Assembly: GCA_016930995.1 (NCBI GenBank)
Contig: JAFGFQ010000009.1
Coordinates: 29,153 to 93,152 of the forward strand
From: Thermoplasmatota archaeon
GTDB taxonomy: Archaea; Thermoplasmatota; E2; DHVEG-1
Direction of reading: 5' to 3'
DNA: 64,000 nucleotides
Shown: piece after piece, positions 1-10,173 of the stretch
Position numbering within the stretch: the stretch's first letter is position 1
How the letters are laid out: the number at the start of each line of letters is the position of its first letter
The notes under the pieces: generated by a model
Seen by the model: the letters and a program-made list of their open reading frames with translations, nothing else
The model's database searches: none
Told to the model about the DNA's origin: nothing
Program-made: the position numbers and the translations under genes

Positions 1-1506
1 ATCTATCACGGGATAGGTTTTTTCATCAGGAATCATCGAGATGTTTTCGAGGAAATAATGCCGCGTATTGGTACGTTTTACAAGGAATAATTCATTCTGT
101 TCGTCTTCCAACCAAATCGACCGTTGGTCTTTTAGTTGAGAAAGCACCGAGTTAAAAAGTGTCTGTGACAGAGTCGAAAAGGGGTATGATCGTGTAATAA
201 TCTCATAGGCTTTTTCTGCGGAGATTCGACCATGTTCCAGTGTAAGAGATATGATTTGATTTGAGAGCACCGAGAGAGGATTTTGTCGGACATAGAATTT
301 TTCAAGGTCTCCTGAAAGCGCTCGCCGGGCGATGACTAAACTTTCAGAAAGGTCTTCAGGGTTCGTTGCAAGAATCATTCCTTTTGATACTTGCCCAACC
401 CGGTGCCCTGAACGGCCAACACGTTGAACAATCCGAGTGACTTCCCGTGGCGAGTTGTACTGAATCACAAAATCCGTGTCACCGACATCGATTCCAAGCT
501 CAAGGGAGGAAGTACATACCAATGATTTCAAGGTGCCGTTTTTAAAGTCATTTTCTGCTTCAATACGCGCATGTTTTGACAGTGACCCATGATGCACACC
601 AATGCGTTGATTCTCCTGCCAGAGATGGAATCGTGATGCCAGGATTTCCGCACCGTCTCGTGTATTGATAAATAAAAGTGTCGAGGTATGTTCATCAATG
701 AGTTCTTTACATCTTCTCAATAATGCAACAGAGATTGGCTCAATGGACAGCCGATGTGCAAGAGGATAATCTTCGCTGTGTACAAACGGCAGTTCAACGG
801 TGATGTCGATATGTTTTGTGACATCAATTTCAAGAATATCGACAGGACGGAATAGTGTGTTGTCTCTCCCACCAAGATAGCGTGCCACCTCGCTGGGTAA
901 ACCGACTGTAGCGGAAAGACCGATACGCTGAAACTCATGACCTTCCTGCCGTGTGATTTCACATAATCGTTCCAAACCAACTGTAAGCTGTGCACCACGT
1001 TCATCACCCGCGAGTTCATGAACCTCATCAATGACGACCCAACGAACATGACCAAGGTGCCTGCGGATCCGTTTCCCGGTAAAAAGAATCTGTAAGGTCT
1101 CTGGAGTCGTAATCAACATATCGGGTGGCACTTGGGCTTGCCTCGCACGCTCACTTGAGGAAGTATCCCCATGACGGACTGCTACGGAGATGCCCAGGTG
1201 TTTTCCCCAGTCGAATGTGCGACGCAGCATATCTCTGTTCAGCGCACGAAGTGGCGTGATATACAGAATCGATATTCCTTTCGTGCTGGCATCGGATGGT
1301 GGTTCTTCTCTGCATAAGTAGTTATGAAAGATAGGAAGCAATGCTGATTCTGTTTTCCCCAATCCGGTCGGTGCGATTAAGAGCACATGATGACCATCAA
1401 GGATTGAGGGAATTGCTTTCTGCTGTGGTTCTGTTGGCTGCGTAATATTGTTAGCCAAAAGGAGTTCTTGGAGACGATGATCAAGAAGCTCAAAAACTGA
1501 TTTCAT
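1..1506 (-). CDS. lhr: Lhr-type ATP-dependent DNA helicase, N-terminal part (runs off window)
   Basis: My translation of the minus strand from the ATG at 1504-1506 gives 502 codons open to the window edge. Superfamily 2 motifs appear in order: APTGLGKT (motif I), VIDEVHEL (motif II, DEVH), GLSATVG (III), then HHGSL, TSSLELGIDVG and QRVGRSGHR (IV-VI) of the second RecA domain. The DEVH box and the SSLELGIDVG and RSGHR wording are typical of archaeal Lhr ('large helicase-related'), a 3'-5' DNA translocase linked to repair and replication-fork processing. Full-length Lhr proteins are usually 850-950 residues, so the winged-helix and Lhr-specific C-terminal domains lie outside. The start follows a short AT-rich gap after alba. 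Confidence 0.9.
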   Translation of the reverse strand, partial: MKSVFELLDHRLQELLLANNITQPTEPQQKAIPSILDGHHVLLIAPTGLGKTESALLPIFHNYLCREEPPSDASTKGISILYITPLRALNRDMLRRTFDWGKHLGISVAVRHGDTSSSERARQAQVPPDMLITTPETLQILFTGKRIRRHLGHVRWVVIDEVHELAGDERGAQLTVGLERLCEITRQEGHEFQRIGLSATVGLPSEVARYLGGRDNTLFRPVDILEIDVTKHIDITVELPFVHSEDYPLAHRLSIEPISVALLRRCKELIDEHTSTLLFINTRDGAEILASRFHLWQENQRIGVHHGSLSKHARIEAENDFKNGTLKSLVCTSSLELGIDVGDTDFVIQYNSPREVTRIVQRVGRSGHRVGQVSKGMILATNPEDLSESLVIARRALSGDLEKFYVRQNPLSVLSNQIISLTLEHGRISAEKAYEIITRSYPFSTLSQTLFNSVLSQLKDQRSIWLEDEQNELFLVKRTNTRHYFLENISMIPDEKTYPVID

Positions 1507-1604
1507 AGACAAGGGTGCATTCTCATCATCTATTTAGTATTTTCTCCGAACAATCAGAGAAAATTCAGAACCAGTGCAGAGAGGGCAAGTATGGTTTTAT
1601 AAGA

Positions 1605-1922
1605 TTATTTCTCGGTTTTTTTCATCGCGATACAAATTTCAATTGAGGAGACATTCGATTTCCGACCATCTTCGTTGGTGACGACCTCAGTGCCGATGTC
1701 GATATGTTTTATCTCAGCATTTGTTAAAAATCGGTTGTGTGTTATTTCTGCTGCGTCAACCGCCCTACTTATTGCGTTTCCTCTCGCTTTCAGTACCACC
1801 TCGGTGAAATTCCCTGAGTTTAAGACAGCCATGATGGCGGTTACATAATTCATCGGTGGCTTGTTCCCGACATAGATGATATTGCTGTCGGCATCGATTT
1901 TCTTTTTCTCATCCTTTGTCAT
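1605..1922 (-). CDS. albA: DNA/RNA-binding chromatin protein Alba
   Basis: A 105-residue protein, slightly longer than the usual 90-100. It carries the Alba fold hallmarks: [16 protein letters not shown] near residue 15, and [17 protein letters not shown] near residues 45-60, the Lys/Arg-rich nucleic-acid-binding loop and helix. Alba is an abundant dimeric chromatin and RNA-binding protein of archaea. The gene lies alone between lhr and the wHTH pair, all on the minus strand. Its promoter has a TATA box near 1991-1998 and a short palindrome at the expected transcription start, so it is probably transcribed and regulated separately. No odd residues seen. Confidence 0.93.
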   Translation of the reverse strand: MTKDEKKKIDADSNIIYVGNKPPMNYVTAIMAVLNSGNFTEVVLKARGNAISRAVDAAEITHNRFLTNAEIKHIDIGTEVVTNEDGRKSNVSSIEICIAMKKTEK

Positions 1923-1970
1923 ACCAAATCTGACTCCCCAGAAAAATGGTGTCCTTCTTTATTCTTACGC

Positions 1971-1986
1971 AAATGAAAATTCATTT
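1971..1986 (-). promoter_or_regulatory. Palindrome at the predicted alba transcription start
   Basis: Arms AAATGAA and TTCATTT are separated by two bases. The minus-strand TATA box (ACTTTATAAA read on minus) lies at 1991-2000, which puts the start site near 1970, beside the palindrome. This is a typical position for an archaeal repressor operator. The binding protein is unknown. Confidence 0.4.
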
Positions 1987-2041
1987 CTCTTTTATAAAGT
2001 TTTGTTTTTTTTAGCATGTCTCCTTATGGTAATCCGTTTGA

Positions 2042-2329
2042 TTATCCGTAATAATGGCCGCTTGGTTCTTTGTTTTCATCTCTGCCTTCATGCTGTTTAA
2101 CGTCGAGAACGTCAATGGCAAGAATCGCATGTAACGGGACAATACGTAGTTTTTCTCCAAGTTCCTTCCCCTCGATACAGAGTTCGATAACAAGACCTGC
2201 TTCTTCGATGCCTATGGTAGCATATCCTCTGAAGATACCTTCCGTTTCCAAGGAACTATCACGTCCCCCGATGGAGATGATCTTATAGCGTAACCCCTCG
2301 ATGAGTTTCCAGTCTTCCTTTTTTTCCAT
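2042..2329 (-). CDS. Conserved-looking 95-residue protein of unknown function
   Basis: I do not recognise this family. The protein alternates short beta-strand-like stretches (LRYKIISIGG, IFRGYATIGI, GLVIELCIEG, LRIVPLHAILAIDVLDV) and ends in a polar tail (KQHEGRDENKEPSGHYYG), which suggests a small beta-rich fold such as an SH3/Lsm-like barrel. That fold guess is inference only. The start codon lies 4 bases downstream of the stop of the wHTH regulator gene and a purine-rich GGAAGTG precedes it, so the two are probably translated from one mRNA. It could be a ligand-binding or effector partner of that regulator. Confidence 0.6.
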   Translation of the reverse strand: MEKKEDWKLIEGLRYKIISIGGRDSSLETEGIFRGYATIGIEEAGLVIELCIEGKELGEKLRIVPLHAILAIDVLDVKQHEGRDENKEPSGHYYG

Positions 2330-2333
2330 GATG

Positions 2334-2771
2334 TCACTTCCTTTTCATTTCGATAAGTCGTTGAAGATGCTCGACGGTCTTGCTGTAATTCTCAACTGCT
2401 ACTTTAATGTGCGCTTCGACAAAATTCCATGCTTTTTCAAAGTTACCATATCGTAATCGATACGCTTTTTTCTGTTGCTTGGAGACCTCATCAAACACGG
2501 ATACCTCTTCAAGGATATCAAATCCCTTCAGTTTGTTTAAATGTCGATAGACCGTTGGTCGTGAGGTTTTCAGTGTAGCTGCGATATCATCGACAAACCA
2601 TGCTTTTGTTGGATGTTTCAGGAAAAAATCTGCAAATATTTTATAGGGGATGACGGGATCGGAACCTTTTGAGAGGTATCCTATTTGCTCAAAGAATTGT
2701 TTTGCAGCAGTGTCAAAATCCTCTTCACCAGTGAGTGGCGTGTTACTGACAATTTGCATTTCGAATGGCAT
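2334..2771 (-). CDS. Winged helix-turn-helix transcriptional regulator
   Basis: This 145-residue protein has a central wHTH: FVDDIAATLKTSRPTVYRHL (about residues 60-80) followed by the wing segment LKGFDILEEVSV. A long amphipathic C-terminal helix (FVEAHIKVAVENYSKTVEHL onwards) is probably the dimerisation element. The layout resembles ArsR/TrmB-like archaeal regulators. It is the first gene of a two-gene unit with the 95-residue protein and lies about 100 bases downstream of glnA on the same strand. It is therefore a candidate regulator of nitrogen genes, possibly through the palindrome at the glnA promoter. That link is inference. An AAGGTAG ribosome-binding site precedes the ATG. Confidence 0.78.
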   Translation of the reverse strand: MPFEMQIVSNTPLTGEEDFDTAAKQFFEQIGYLSKGSDPVIPYKIFADFFLKHPTKAWFVDDIAATLKTSRPTVYRHLNKLKGFDILEEVSVFDEVSKQQKKAYRLRYGNFEKAWNFVEAHIKVAVENYSKTVEHLQRLIEMKRK

Positions 2772-2871
2772 AGGGTCTACCTTTGATACCCGACATACAT
2801 TCTCTGAATAATAATATTTCCTTTACTCCGATAAGGAAAGAAAATGATTTTGTTTTGTACTAACCGTTATT

Positions 2872-4221
2872 CTATAGAATGGGGAGGTAGTTTTCCACTT
2901 CCCACTTTGTGACTTGGAGTTTGTAGAGGTCCCATTCTTTTCGTTTCACGTGCAGGAGATTCTCAAAGATATGATCCCCTAAGGTTTCTCGTACCAATTC
3001 GCTTTTACTCATCAGCGCGAGTGCATGACCTAGACTGTCTGGGAGTTGTTCGATGCCGTACTGCCGACGTTCTGCTTCGGACAACGCATAGATGTTCTTT
3101 TCAACAGGTGCTGGGGCTTCAAGTCTTTCTTCGACCCCCCTTAACCCAGCAGCAAGCATGAGTGAAAACGCAAGATACGGGTTACAGGCGACATCAGGAT
3201 TTCGTAACTCGCAACGCGCACTAGTCCCCCGCTTTGATGGAATCCGTATAAGCGCGCTGCGGTTCCTGTTCGCCCAGGCAATATAGGTTGGCGCCTCATA
3301 CCCAGGGACGAGTCGTTTGTACGAATTCACGGTCTGATTCAACACACCAGAGAGCTCCTTGATATATTTCAAGAGTCCGGCGATAAACTGATAGGCCACA
3401 GGACTTAACCCGTTGGTATCATTCGGATCAGAGAAGGCATTTGAACCCTCAAGTGTGAAGAGTGATTGATGTGTATGCATACCCGAACCACATTGGCCAT
3501 AGAGTGGCTTAGGCATGAATGAGGCATGTAAATTATGTTTCGTGGCAATCACTTTCGTAATATATTTCAGTGTAATGACACGATCAGCAGTCGTGATGGC
3601 ATCTGCATAATTAAAATTAATTTCTTGTTGACCCGCAGCACATTCATGATGCGCTGTGTACGGCTGGATTCCAACTTGTTCTAAGGCTAAGGAGATATCA
3701 GCTCGAACACCTTCCGCAAGATCCCGGTGGGATAAATCAAAATACCCTGCCGTGTCATTGGGCATAACTGTTGATTTCTCACCGTCTTTTTTAAATAAAA
3801 AGAACTCACATTCAGGTCCCGTATTGTAAACATAACCGAGTTTGGCTGCCTTCTGCATCATCTTTTCCAGGATGTATTTTACATCACCTTCGAATCGCAT
3901 GCCGTTTGGTTCGTAGATGTCACAGTTAAGTTTCGCAGTTTTTCTGGCTTCAACAAGTTCTGGAAGAATCACAAAGCTTGCGGGGTCGGGTTTCGCAATT
4001 TTATCTGATTCCTCAATGGTTGCATACCCGGCTATGGAAGAAGCATCAAAAGGTACACCATCATCTAATGCAGATTCTAACACGTTTACAGGAATAACAA
4101 TGTTTTTTGGCATCCCAAGAATGTCGATAAATTGCAATCGGACAAAAAGGACTTTTTGATCGCGAACGGTTGACAAAATCGATTCCTTGTTCCATGATTG
4201 CATAATATACGAACTCAACAC
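2872..4221 (-). CDS. glnA: Glutamine synthetase, class I (alpha type)
   Basis: ATP-dependent condensation of glutamate and ammonia. At 449 residues it has the GSI length. Conserved blocks seen: DASSIAGYATIEESD (latch region), GPECEFFLF (metal ligands), HHECAAGQQEINF, HASFMPKPLYGQCGSGMHTH (ATP/metal site), NRNRSALIRIPSKR (glutamate and ATP phosphate binding) and the RCELRNPDVACNPYLAF block. The NLYDLP adenylylation loop of GSI-beta is absent; the matching place reads NIYALSEAERR. Regulation by GlnE-type adenylylation at that tyrosine is therefore unlikely, and GSI-alpha enzymes are usually feedback-inhibited. The start is GTG at 4221, with GAGGTGAGG just upstream; ATG at 4203 is an alternative. 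The promoter carries a TATA box and a perfect palindrome. Confidence 0.96.
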   Translation of the reverse strand: MLSSYIMQSWNKESILSTVRDQKVLFVRLQFIDILGMPKNIVIPVNVLESALDDGVPFDASSIAGYATIEESDKIAKPDPASFVILPELVEARKTAKLNCDIYEPNGMRFEGDVKYILEKMMQKAAKLGYVYNTGPECEFFLFKKDGEKSTVMPNDTAGYFDLSHRDLAEGVRADISLALEQVGIQPYTAHHECAAGQQEINFNYADAITTADRVITLKYITKVIATKHNLHASFMPKPLYGQCGSGMHTHQSLFTLEGSNAFSDPNDTNGLSPVAYQFIAGLLKYIKELSGVLNQTVNSYKRLVPGYEAPTYIAWANRNRSALIRIPSKRGTSARCELRNPDVACNPYLAFSLMLAAGLRGVEERLEAPAPVEKNIYALSEAERRQYGIEQLPDSLGHALALMSKSELVRETLGDHIFENLLHVKRKEWDLYKLQVTKWEVENYLPIL

Positions 4222-4251
4222 ATCCTCACCTCAACATTCCTATTCTTGTCA

Positions 4252-4272
4252 ACAAAAATAGTTCATTTTTGT
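4252..4272 (-). promoter_or_regulatory. Candidate operator palindrome in the glnA promoter
   Basis: Perfect 8-bp arms ACAAAAAT (4252-4259) and ATTTTTGT (4265-4272) are separated by AGTTC. The glnA TATA box on the minus strand is at 4282-4289, so the predicted start (about 4259) falls inside the palindrome. A protein bound here would block initiation. It does not match the GGAA-N6-TTCC operator of methanogen NrpR. Confidence 0.5.
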
Positions 4273-4281
4273 CGCTGGGTC

Positions 4282-4289
4282 TATATAAA
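4282..4289 (-). promoter_or_regulatory. TATA box of glnA
   Basis: Reads TTTATATA on the minus strand, about 65 bases upstream of the GTG start and about 26 bases upstream of the predicted start site. Confidence 0.5.
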
Positions 4290-4299
4290 TGAAGTATAT

Positions 4300-4583
4300 T
4301 AATAGCTTATCGGAAATGACACAGACGAAGCCAAAAAAGTGTTTTATCTTAAGCATCCCAGGGGTTCGAACATCCCAATAAATCCCATATAAAAAAAACA
4401 TTAATCTTTATAGAATTTATCGTCATTATTATTCATAGAAAACCTGAGGAATTGAAAAAGAGGGAAATCCCTTTTTTATGATGAAATATTTAAAATTAAC
4501 ACGCCGGTAGATTTAATTATAGGATATACATTAATTAATGATATATTATTGTAGAAAGTAAATAGAATCGAAGGGGGTAAAAC
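4300..4583. other. Non-coding gap between glnA and the subtilase gene
   Basis: AT-rich divergent promoter region. A hairpin-like sequence at 4455-4477 (AAAAAGAGGGA then TCCCTTTTTT) ends in a T tract and resembles a terminator, although no gene lies immediately upstream on the plus strand; it may end a small RNA. Possible TATA boxes for the subtilase lie near 4521-4530 and 4539-4547. AAGGGGG at about 4571-4577 is its ribosome-binding site. No open frame worth calling. Confidence 0.4.
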
Positions 4584-7298
4584 ATGAAAAAAATAAATAA
4601 GATAGCAATAGGCATAATTATCTGTAGCTTGTGTATCCCGACAACGTTAGGCGCCAATGGGGATAACTTCTTTTTCCAGGACAACAATAGTACCGATGAG
4701 AAATTAATTTTAGTACCTGATTCAACCGTTCTGTTGAAACTCTGGAGCCAAAAATCAAACAGCGGTGAGATTGTCCCGTTTTATTCAATCAGCCTTGACG
4801 GGGGAAACACCTTTGTCAGAACTGTTCAACCCTCCTATGAAATCGGTTTACGGTACGATACTTTTGATCCCGCTGTAAGAGAACCAGACATCACGCCTCG
4901 TCTCCAAGCAGGTCAAGACACCCATTTGTATATTGTTCAGTTTTTTACCCAACCACTTCAGGAGTTCCAGGATGCAATTACTTTCTATGGGGGTATCGTG
5001 CGTCATTATATCGCCCAGTACGCCTATCTCGTCGAGATGAGCGAATCAACCCGAACGCTGGTTGAAGCACTCCCCTATGTGCGCTGGGTCGGATCATATC
5101 ACCCTGCGTACCGACTTGAGGAATTCATGCTTGAGAATCTTGAGAACGCTCAGCTGATATATCCTTCACAACGATACAGTATCCAGGTGCTCTCAACAGA
5201 GCAAAAGTCTGTCGTCGCGGGACGAATTAGACAAATGAACGGTGTCGTAAATAATGCTGATGCTGGAAAGGTCCTTGTCGAGGCGACTCTCACCCCTGAA
5301 CAACTCTTCGAGGTCGTCCGATGGGATGAAATTAACTTCGTTGACCGGTGGAGCCCCCTTGAACCGGACATGGATGTCGCTCGAGAGATCGGTGGAGCGA
5401 ATTATATTGAAACTGTCGCAGGATACAATGGGTCTGGTGTCCGAGGAGAAGTCTTTGACGCAGGGTTTAATCTGGCTCATGTTGATTTCCTTCATCATCC
5501 CTTAATCCAACATGGGACGGTCGGGAGCAATTCCCATGGGGCAGCTACCTCAGGTATTTGCTTTGCTGATGGAACCGGAAATCCAAAAGGGAGAGGATTG
5601 CTCCCATTCGGGCAAGGCATTGTCGGTGATTATAACTATATCGGAATAGAGGGGACGAACCGGTATACACATACAGGAGAACAAGTTCAATCACCCTATT
5701 TCTGTGTCTTTGAAACATCAAGTGTAGGAAGCACTCAGACCACACAATATACCACAATATCTGCTGATACCGATGACATGCTTTTTGATTTCGATATCAT
5801 CCACTGCCAGTCACAAAGTAACCTTGGCAGTCAAAGCTCACGGCCACAAGCATGGGCAAAAAACATCGTCTCCGGTGGTGGAATCTACCACTACGATACA
5901 CTGACGAAAACAGATGATATGTGGAATCATGGGGCAAGCATTGGTCCTGCCTCTGATGGAAGAATCAAACCGGATTTATGCAGCTTCTATGATGACATCT
6001 ACACGACGACGACGGGGAGCTCAACTTCGTACACCTCAAGTTTTGGTGGGACGAGTGGCGCAACCCCGATCATCGCAGGTCATTTTGGTCTTTTCTTCCA
6101 GATGTGGTCTGATGGGATCTTCGGAAACGAGGTAACTCCTGGCGGAACTGTATTTGAGAACCGCCCTCACATGACCACGGCAAAAGCAATGATGATCAAC
6201 ACCGCTGACCCCTACCCGTTCAATGGCACCACCGAAGATAAGACCCGGATGCATCAAGGATGGGGCATGCCATCAGTGAAAAACCTCTACGATCTCAGAG
6301 ATGATTTCTACATCATCGATGAATCAGATATCCTTGAACCGTTCGACGTATCAACCCACATCGTCGCCGTACAGGCAGGGTCCCCGTTCCTTAAGGTGAC
6401 CATGACCTATGCAGATCCAGCAGGAAATCCAGCAGTACAATCACAACACCGTATCAACGATTTGACATTGAAGGTCACCTCACCATCCTCTGTAGTGTAC
6501 TGGGGGAACAATGGTCTGAAGACCGCAGTATGGTCACAGCCGGATGGGGCTGCCGATACAAAAGACACCGTGGAATGTATCTTTGTCCAAAACCCCGAAG
6601 GAGGAGCATGGAAAATCGAGGTATCCGCTGATGAGGTTATCCAAGATTCCCATATAGAAACACCAGAAATAGACGTCGATTATGCTCTAGTGGTAAGTCC
6701 AGCTCTCTCAGCACCATACCCACCAGTGATAAATGGGACGACAGTCGGTGATATCGGCCGGGAGATTGATTTTACGTTTGTCACATCAGATCCCCTGAAT
6801 TCGGAGGTCTACTACTGGGTTGACTGGGGTGATGGTACCTGTGAGGAATGGTACGGTCCCTGCGCCTCAGGAGAAGAAATCACACTCTCACACATGTGGA
6901 CTGATACGGGCTCATTCCCAATTACGGCAAAAGCGAAAAACACCCTTGGCAGTGAAGGTGGGTGGTCAGCACCCTTTGTGATATCCATCATAGCACCTCG
7001 TCTCGAGATTGGTGCTGTCCAAGGTGGATTGCTAAAAATTACGTCTGCTGTGAAAAATACCGGTGCTATCGAAGTTGAGAACGTCAAATGGAGTATCACT
7101 CTGACAGGTGGTGCCTTTATCGGGAAAAGCAGCAATGGAACCATACAAAATATCTCATCAGATGGCGAACAAGACATCTCGACAGGGTTAGTCCTTGGAT
7201 TTGGACGGACGATCGTAAAAGTAACCGCATCCTATCCGTATGGCGCGACAAGTAAGACGGTGACGGGAACGATACTGCTCTTCTTCATTAAGATATAA
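4584..7298 (+). CDS. Secreted subtilisin-like serine protease with C-terminal PKD domain
   Basis: A 904-residue exported protease. It starts with an N-terminal signal peptide (MKKINKIAIGIIICSLCIP, about residues 1-24). A propeptide-like region follows, with the subtilase triad Asp292 (GEVFDAGF), His318 (NSHGAATSG) and Ser491 (GTSGATP). After the catalytic domain there is a jelly-roll P-domain-like stretch (about 590-700), a PKD domain (about 712-802, with YYWVDWGDGT and SHMWTDTGSFPITAKA) and a last beta-rich domain ending in a hydrophobic ILLFFIKI tail. It probably degrades extracellular protein, feeding the glutamate dehydrogenases nearby. It has its own promoter and a strong AAGGGGG ribosome-binding site. 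Which substrates it cuts cannot be told from sequence. Confidence 0.93.
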   Translation: MKKINKIAIGIIICSLCIPTTLGANGDNFFFQDNNSTDEKLILVPDSTVLLKLWSQKSNSGEIVPFYSISLDGGNTFVRTVQPSYEIGLRYDTFDPAVREPDITPRLQAGQDTHLYIVQFFTQPLQEFQDAITFYGGIVRHYIAQYAYLVEMSESTRTLVEALPYVRWVGSYHPAYRLEEFMLENLENAQLIYPSQRYSIQVLSTEQKSVVAGRIRQMNGVVNNADAGKVLVEATLTPEQLFEVVRWDEINFVDRWSPLEPDMDVAREIGGANYIETVAGYNGSGVRGEVFDAGFNLAHVDFLHHPLIQHGTVGSNSHGAATSGICFADGTGNPKGRGLLPFGQGIVGDYNYIGIEGTNRYTHTGEQVQSPYFCVFETSSVGSTQTTQYTTISADTDDMLFDFDIIHCQSQSNLGSQSSRPQAWAKNIVSGGGIYHYDTLTKTDDMWNHGASIGPASDGRIKPDLCSFYDDIYTTTTGSSTSYTSSFGGTSGATPIIAGHFGLFFQMWSDGIFGNEVTPGGTVFENRPHMTTAKAMMINTADPYPFNGTTEDKTRMHQGWGMPSVKNLYDLRDDFYIIDESDILEPFDVSTHIVAVQAGSPFLKVTMTYADPAGNPAVQSQHRINDLTLKVTSPSSVVYWGNNGLKTAVWSQPDGAADTKDTVECIFVQNPEGGAWKIEVSADEVIQDSHIETPEIDVDYALVVSPALSAPYPPVINGTTVGDIGREIDFTFVTSDPLNSEVYYWVDWGDGTCEEWYGPCASGEEITLSHMWTDTGSFPITAKAKNTLGSEGGWSAPFVISIIAPRLEIGAVQGGLLKITSAVKNTGAIEVENVKWSITLTGGAFIGKSSNGTIQNISSDGEQDISTGLVLGFGRTIVKVTASYPYGATSKTVTGTILLFFIKI

Positions 7299-7400
7299 GC
7301 AGTCTGACCTTTCAAAAACACACGGTTGATTCAAAAACCATTTCGAAGTGGCCAGCGATAAGCAAAACCTTTACATAGAGTAGTTCGAATCAGAACATGC

Positions 7401-8486
7401 ATGAAAACTACACTGCGTTGTCAATCATGTCGTAGGAGATATCCAGCATCCACGCCGATATGGAGATGCGATTGTGGTGGACGGATCCAAGTAGAGTTCC
7501 AAGCCCGATTCCCTGTTGAAGAAATTCAACAAAGGAAACCATCACTGTGGCGGTATCGGGAAGCACTCCCTATCGAACTCGACCAACATATCATAACCTT
7601 TGACGAAGGATTTACTCCATTGACACAAGAGTATTTTTTCGGAAAGAAAGTACTGGTGAAACAGGATCATCTTTTTCCAAGTGGATCGTTTAAAGACCGG
7701 GGCGCATCGGTTTTAGTCAGTAAACTACATGAGTTGGGTATCAAAAAAGTGGTTGAGGACTCATCAGGAAACGCTGGCGCTGCTCTTGCAGCATACTGTG
7801 CAAAAGCAAACATCCAATGTCATATTTATGTTCCAGAAAAAACCTCCCCTGAAAAACTCCGCCAAATCCGACAGTACGGGGCACAGCTTCACAAAGTGAA
7901 GGGCAGTAGAGAGCAGGCAGCACGGGCAGCACTCAAACAGGCGGAGACAACCTACTATGCAAGTCATTACTGGAACCCGTTTTTTTTCCAGGGAACAAAG
8001 ACCTGTATCTTCGAAATCGTAGAACAACTTGGGTGGAAAGCACCCGATATCCTGCTTGTTCCTGTGGGCAATGGAACCTTGCTGTATGGGTCCTTCATCG
8101 GTTTACAGGAGTTACACCAAGAAAAGATCATTGATACACTTCCAAGGATTATTGGTGTACAAGCTCAAAACTGTGCGCCGCTTGCATCTGTATGGAAAAA
8201 CCGTGGCGCACAGCATACACACAAAGAGACGATGGCAGAGGGAATCTCCATTGAAAATCCAATACGAGCTCTTGATATCATCAACGCGGTTCAACAGACA
8301 CACGGCGATATCATCACAGTAACAGAAAACGAGATTCTAAATGCGTTACACTATACGATGAGGAAAGGGTATTATATCGAACCGACCTCGGCAGTTGTCG
8401 TTGCTGGTTTTAAAAAATGTTCTCTAATGAAGGACGATACTGTGGTTGTACCGCTCACAGGACATGGATTAAAAATGAAAAAATAG
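7401..8486 (+). CDS. thrC: Threonine synthase
   Basis: PLP enzyme converting O-phosphohomoserine to threonine. At 361 residues it matches the short archaeal/bacterial type. An N-terminal zinc ribbon (RCQSCRRRYP ... WRCDCGG) is followed by the PLP fold. Lys98 in SGSFKDRGA is the Schiff-base lysine, DSSGNAGAALAAYC is the asparagine-containing phosphate/substrate loop, and PVGNGTLLYG is the PLP phosphate-binding loop. ATG 7401 follows a TTTACATA box at about 7370 by some 25-30 bases with no ribosome-binding site, so the mRNA is probably leaderless. Related fold-type II enzymes (e.g. cysteate synthase) cannot be fully excluded, but the zinc ribbon and length favour ThrC. Confidence 0.88.
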   Translation: MKTTLRCQSCRRRYPASTPIWRCDCGGRIQVEFQARFPVEEIQQRKPSLWRYREALPIELDQHIITFDEGFTPLTQEYFFGKKVLVKQDHLFPSGSFKDRGASVLVSKLHELGIKKVVEDSSGNAGAALAAYCAKANIQCHIYVPEKTSPEKLRQIRQYGAQLHKVKGSREQAARAALKQAETTYYASHYWNPFFFQGTKTCIFEIVEQLGWKAPDILLVPVGNGTLLYGSFIGLQELHQEKIIDTLPRIIGVQAQNCAPLASVWKNRGAQHTHKETMAEGISIENPIRALDIINAVQQTHGDIITVTENEILNALHYTMRKGYYIEPTSAVVVAGFKKCSLMKDDTVVVPLTGHGLKMKK

Positions 8487-8515
8487 TGGGGAAAAAAACA
8501 GTATACCCCCTATTA

Positions 8516-8550
8516 AAAACATGTTCTGCTGGTATATTTTTATATGTTTT
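8516..8550. promoter_or_regulatory. Promoter region of GDH-1 with flanking inverted repeat
   Basis: AAAACAT (8516-8522) and ATGTTTT (8544-8550) flank a TATA-like stretch (TATATTTTTATATG, about 8532-8545) upstream of the GDH-1 start at 8622. Either a promoter alone or a promoter with an operator; the repeat is short and AT-rich. Confidence 0.3.
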
Positions 8551-8591
8551 CTTAAAAGGAGACTAGACAAAGTATTAAAAGGAAATAATGA

Positions 8592-9959
<1,368 letters not shown>

Positions 9960-9966
9960 CCGCACA

Positions 9967-9985
9967 TTTTTTTTTTATTTTTTTT
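9967..9985 (+). terminator. T-rich terminator after GDH-1
   Basis: Two T tracts (ten and eight T, separated by one A) begin a few bases after the GDH-1 stop, as is usual for intrinsic termination in archaea. Confidence 0.6.
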
Positions 9986-10059
9986 ACGGGGGCATCCGTT
10001 TTTTATGTTCTATTGTTGTAGTTAGAGAATGTTTACAGTATGGCATCGTAAATTCATAG

Positions 10060-10122
10060 GGGGAAGCAGTGTTTTTATAATTCAACAGATATTGGTAATT
10101 TTCTCGCATTCGTAGCTTCCCC
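10060..10122. other. Unexplained inverted repeat in the gap after GDH-1
   Basis: GGGGAAGC (10060-10067) pairs perfectly with GCTTCCCC (10115-10122) across 47 bases. GC-rich arms in an AT-rich intergenic region could fold in RNA of either strand. No family recognised. Confidence 0.25.
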
Positions 10123-10173
10123 AAAATATTTTATATTTGTTTAAAATTACGACATCTCAGAAAAAGAAGCATT

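Noticed and set aside
717..1055. Reading frame inside lhr on the minus strand (112 codons)
   Set aside because: Shadow of the helicase frame, which carries all the motifs.
4355..4376. GGGGTTCGAAC-like sequence resembling a tRNA T-arm
   Set aside because: The stem pairs poorly and no D-arm, anticodon arm or acceptor stem is found around it; chance resemblance.
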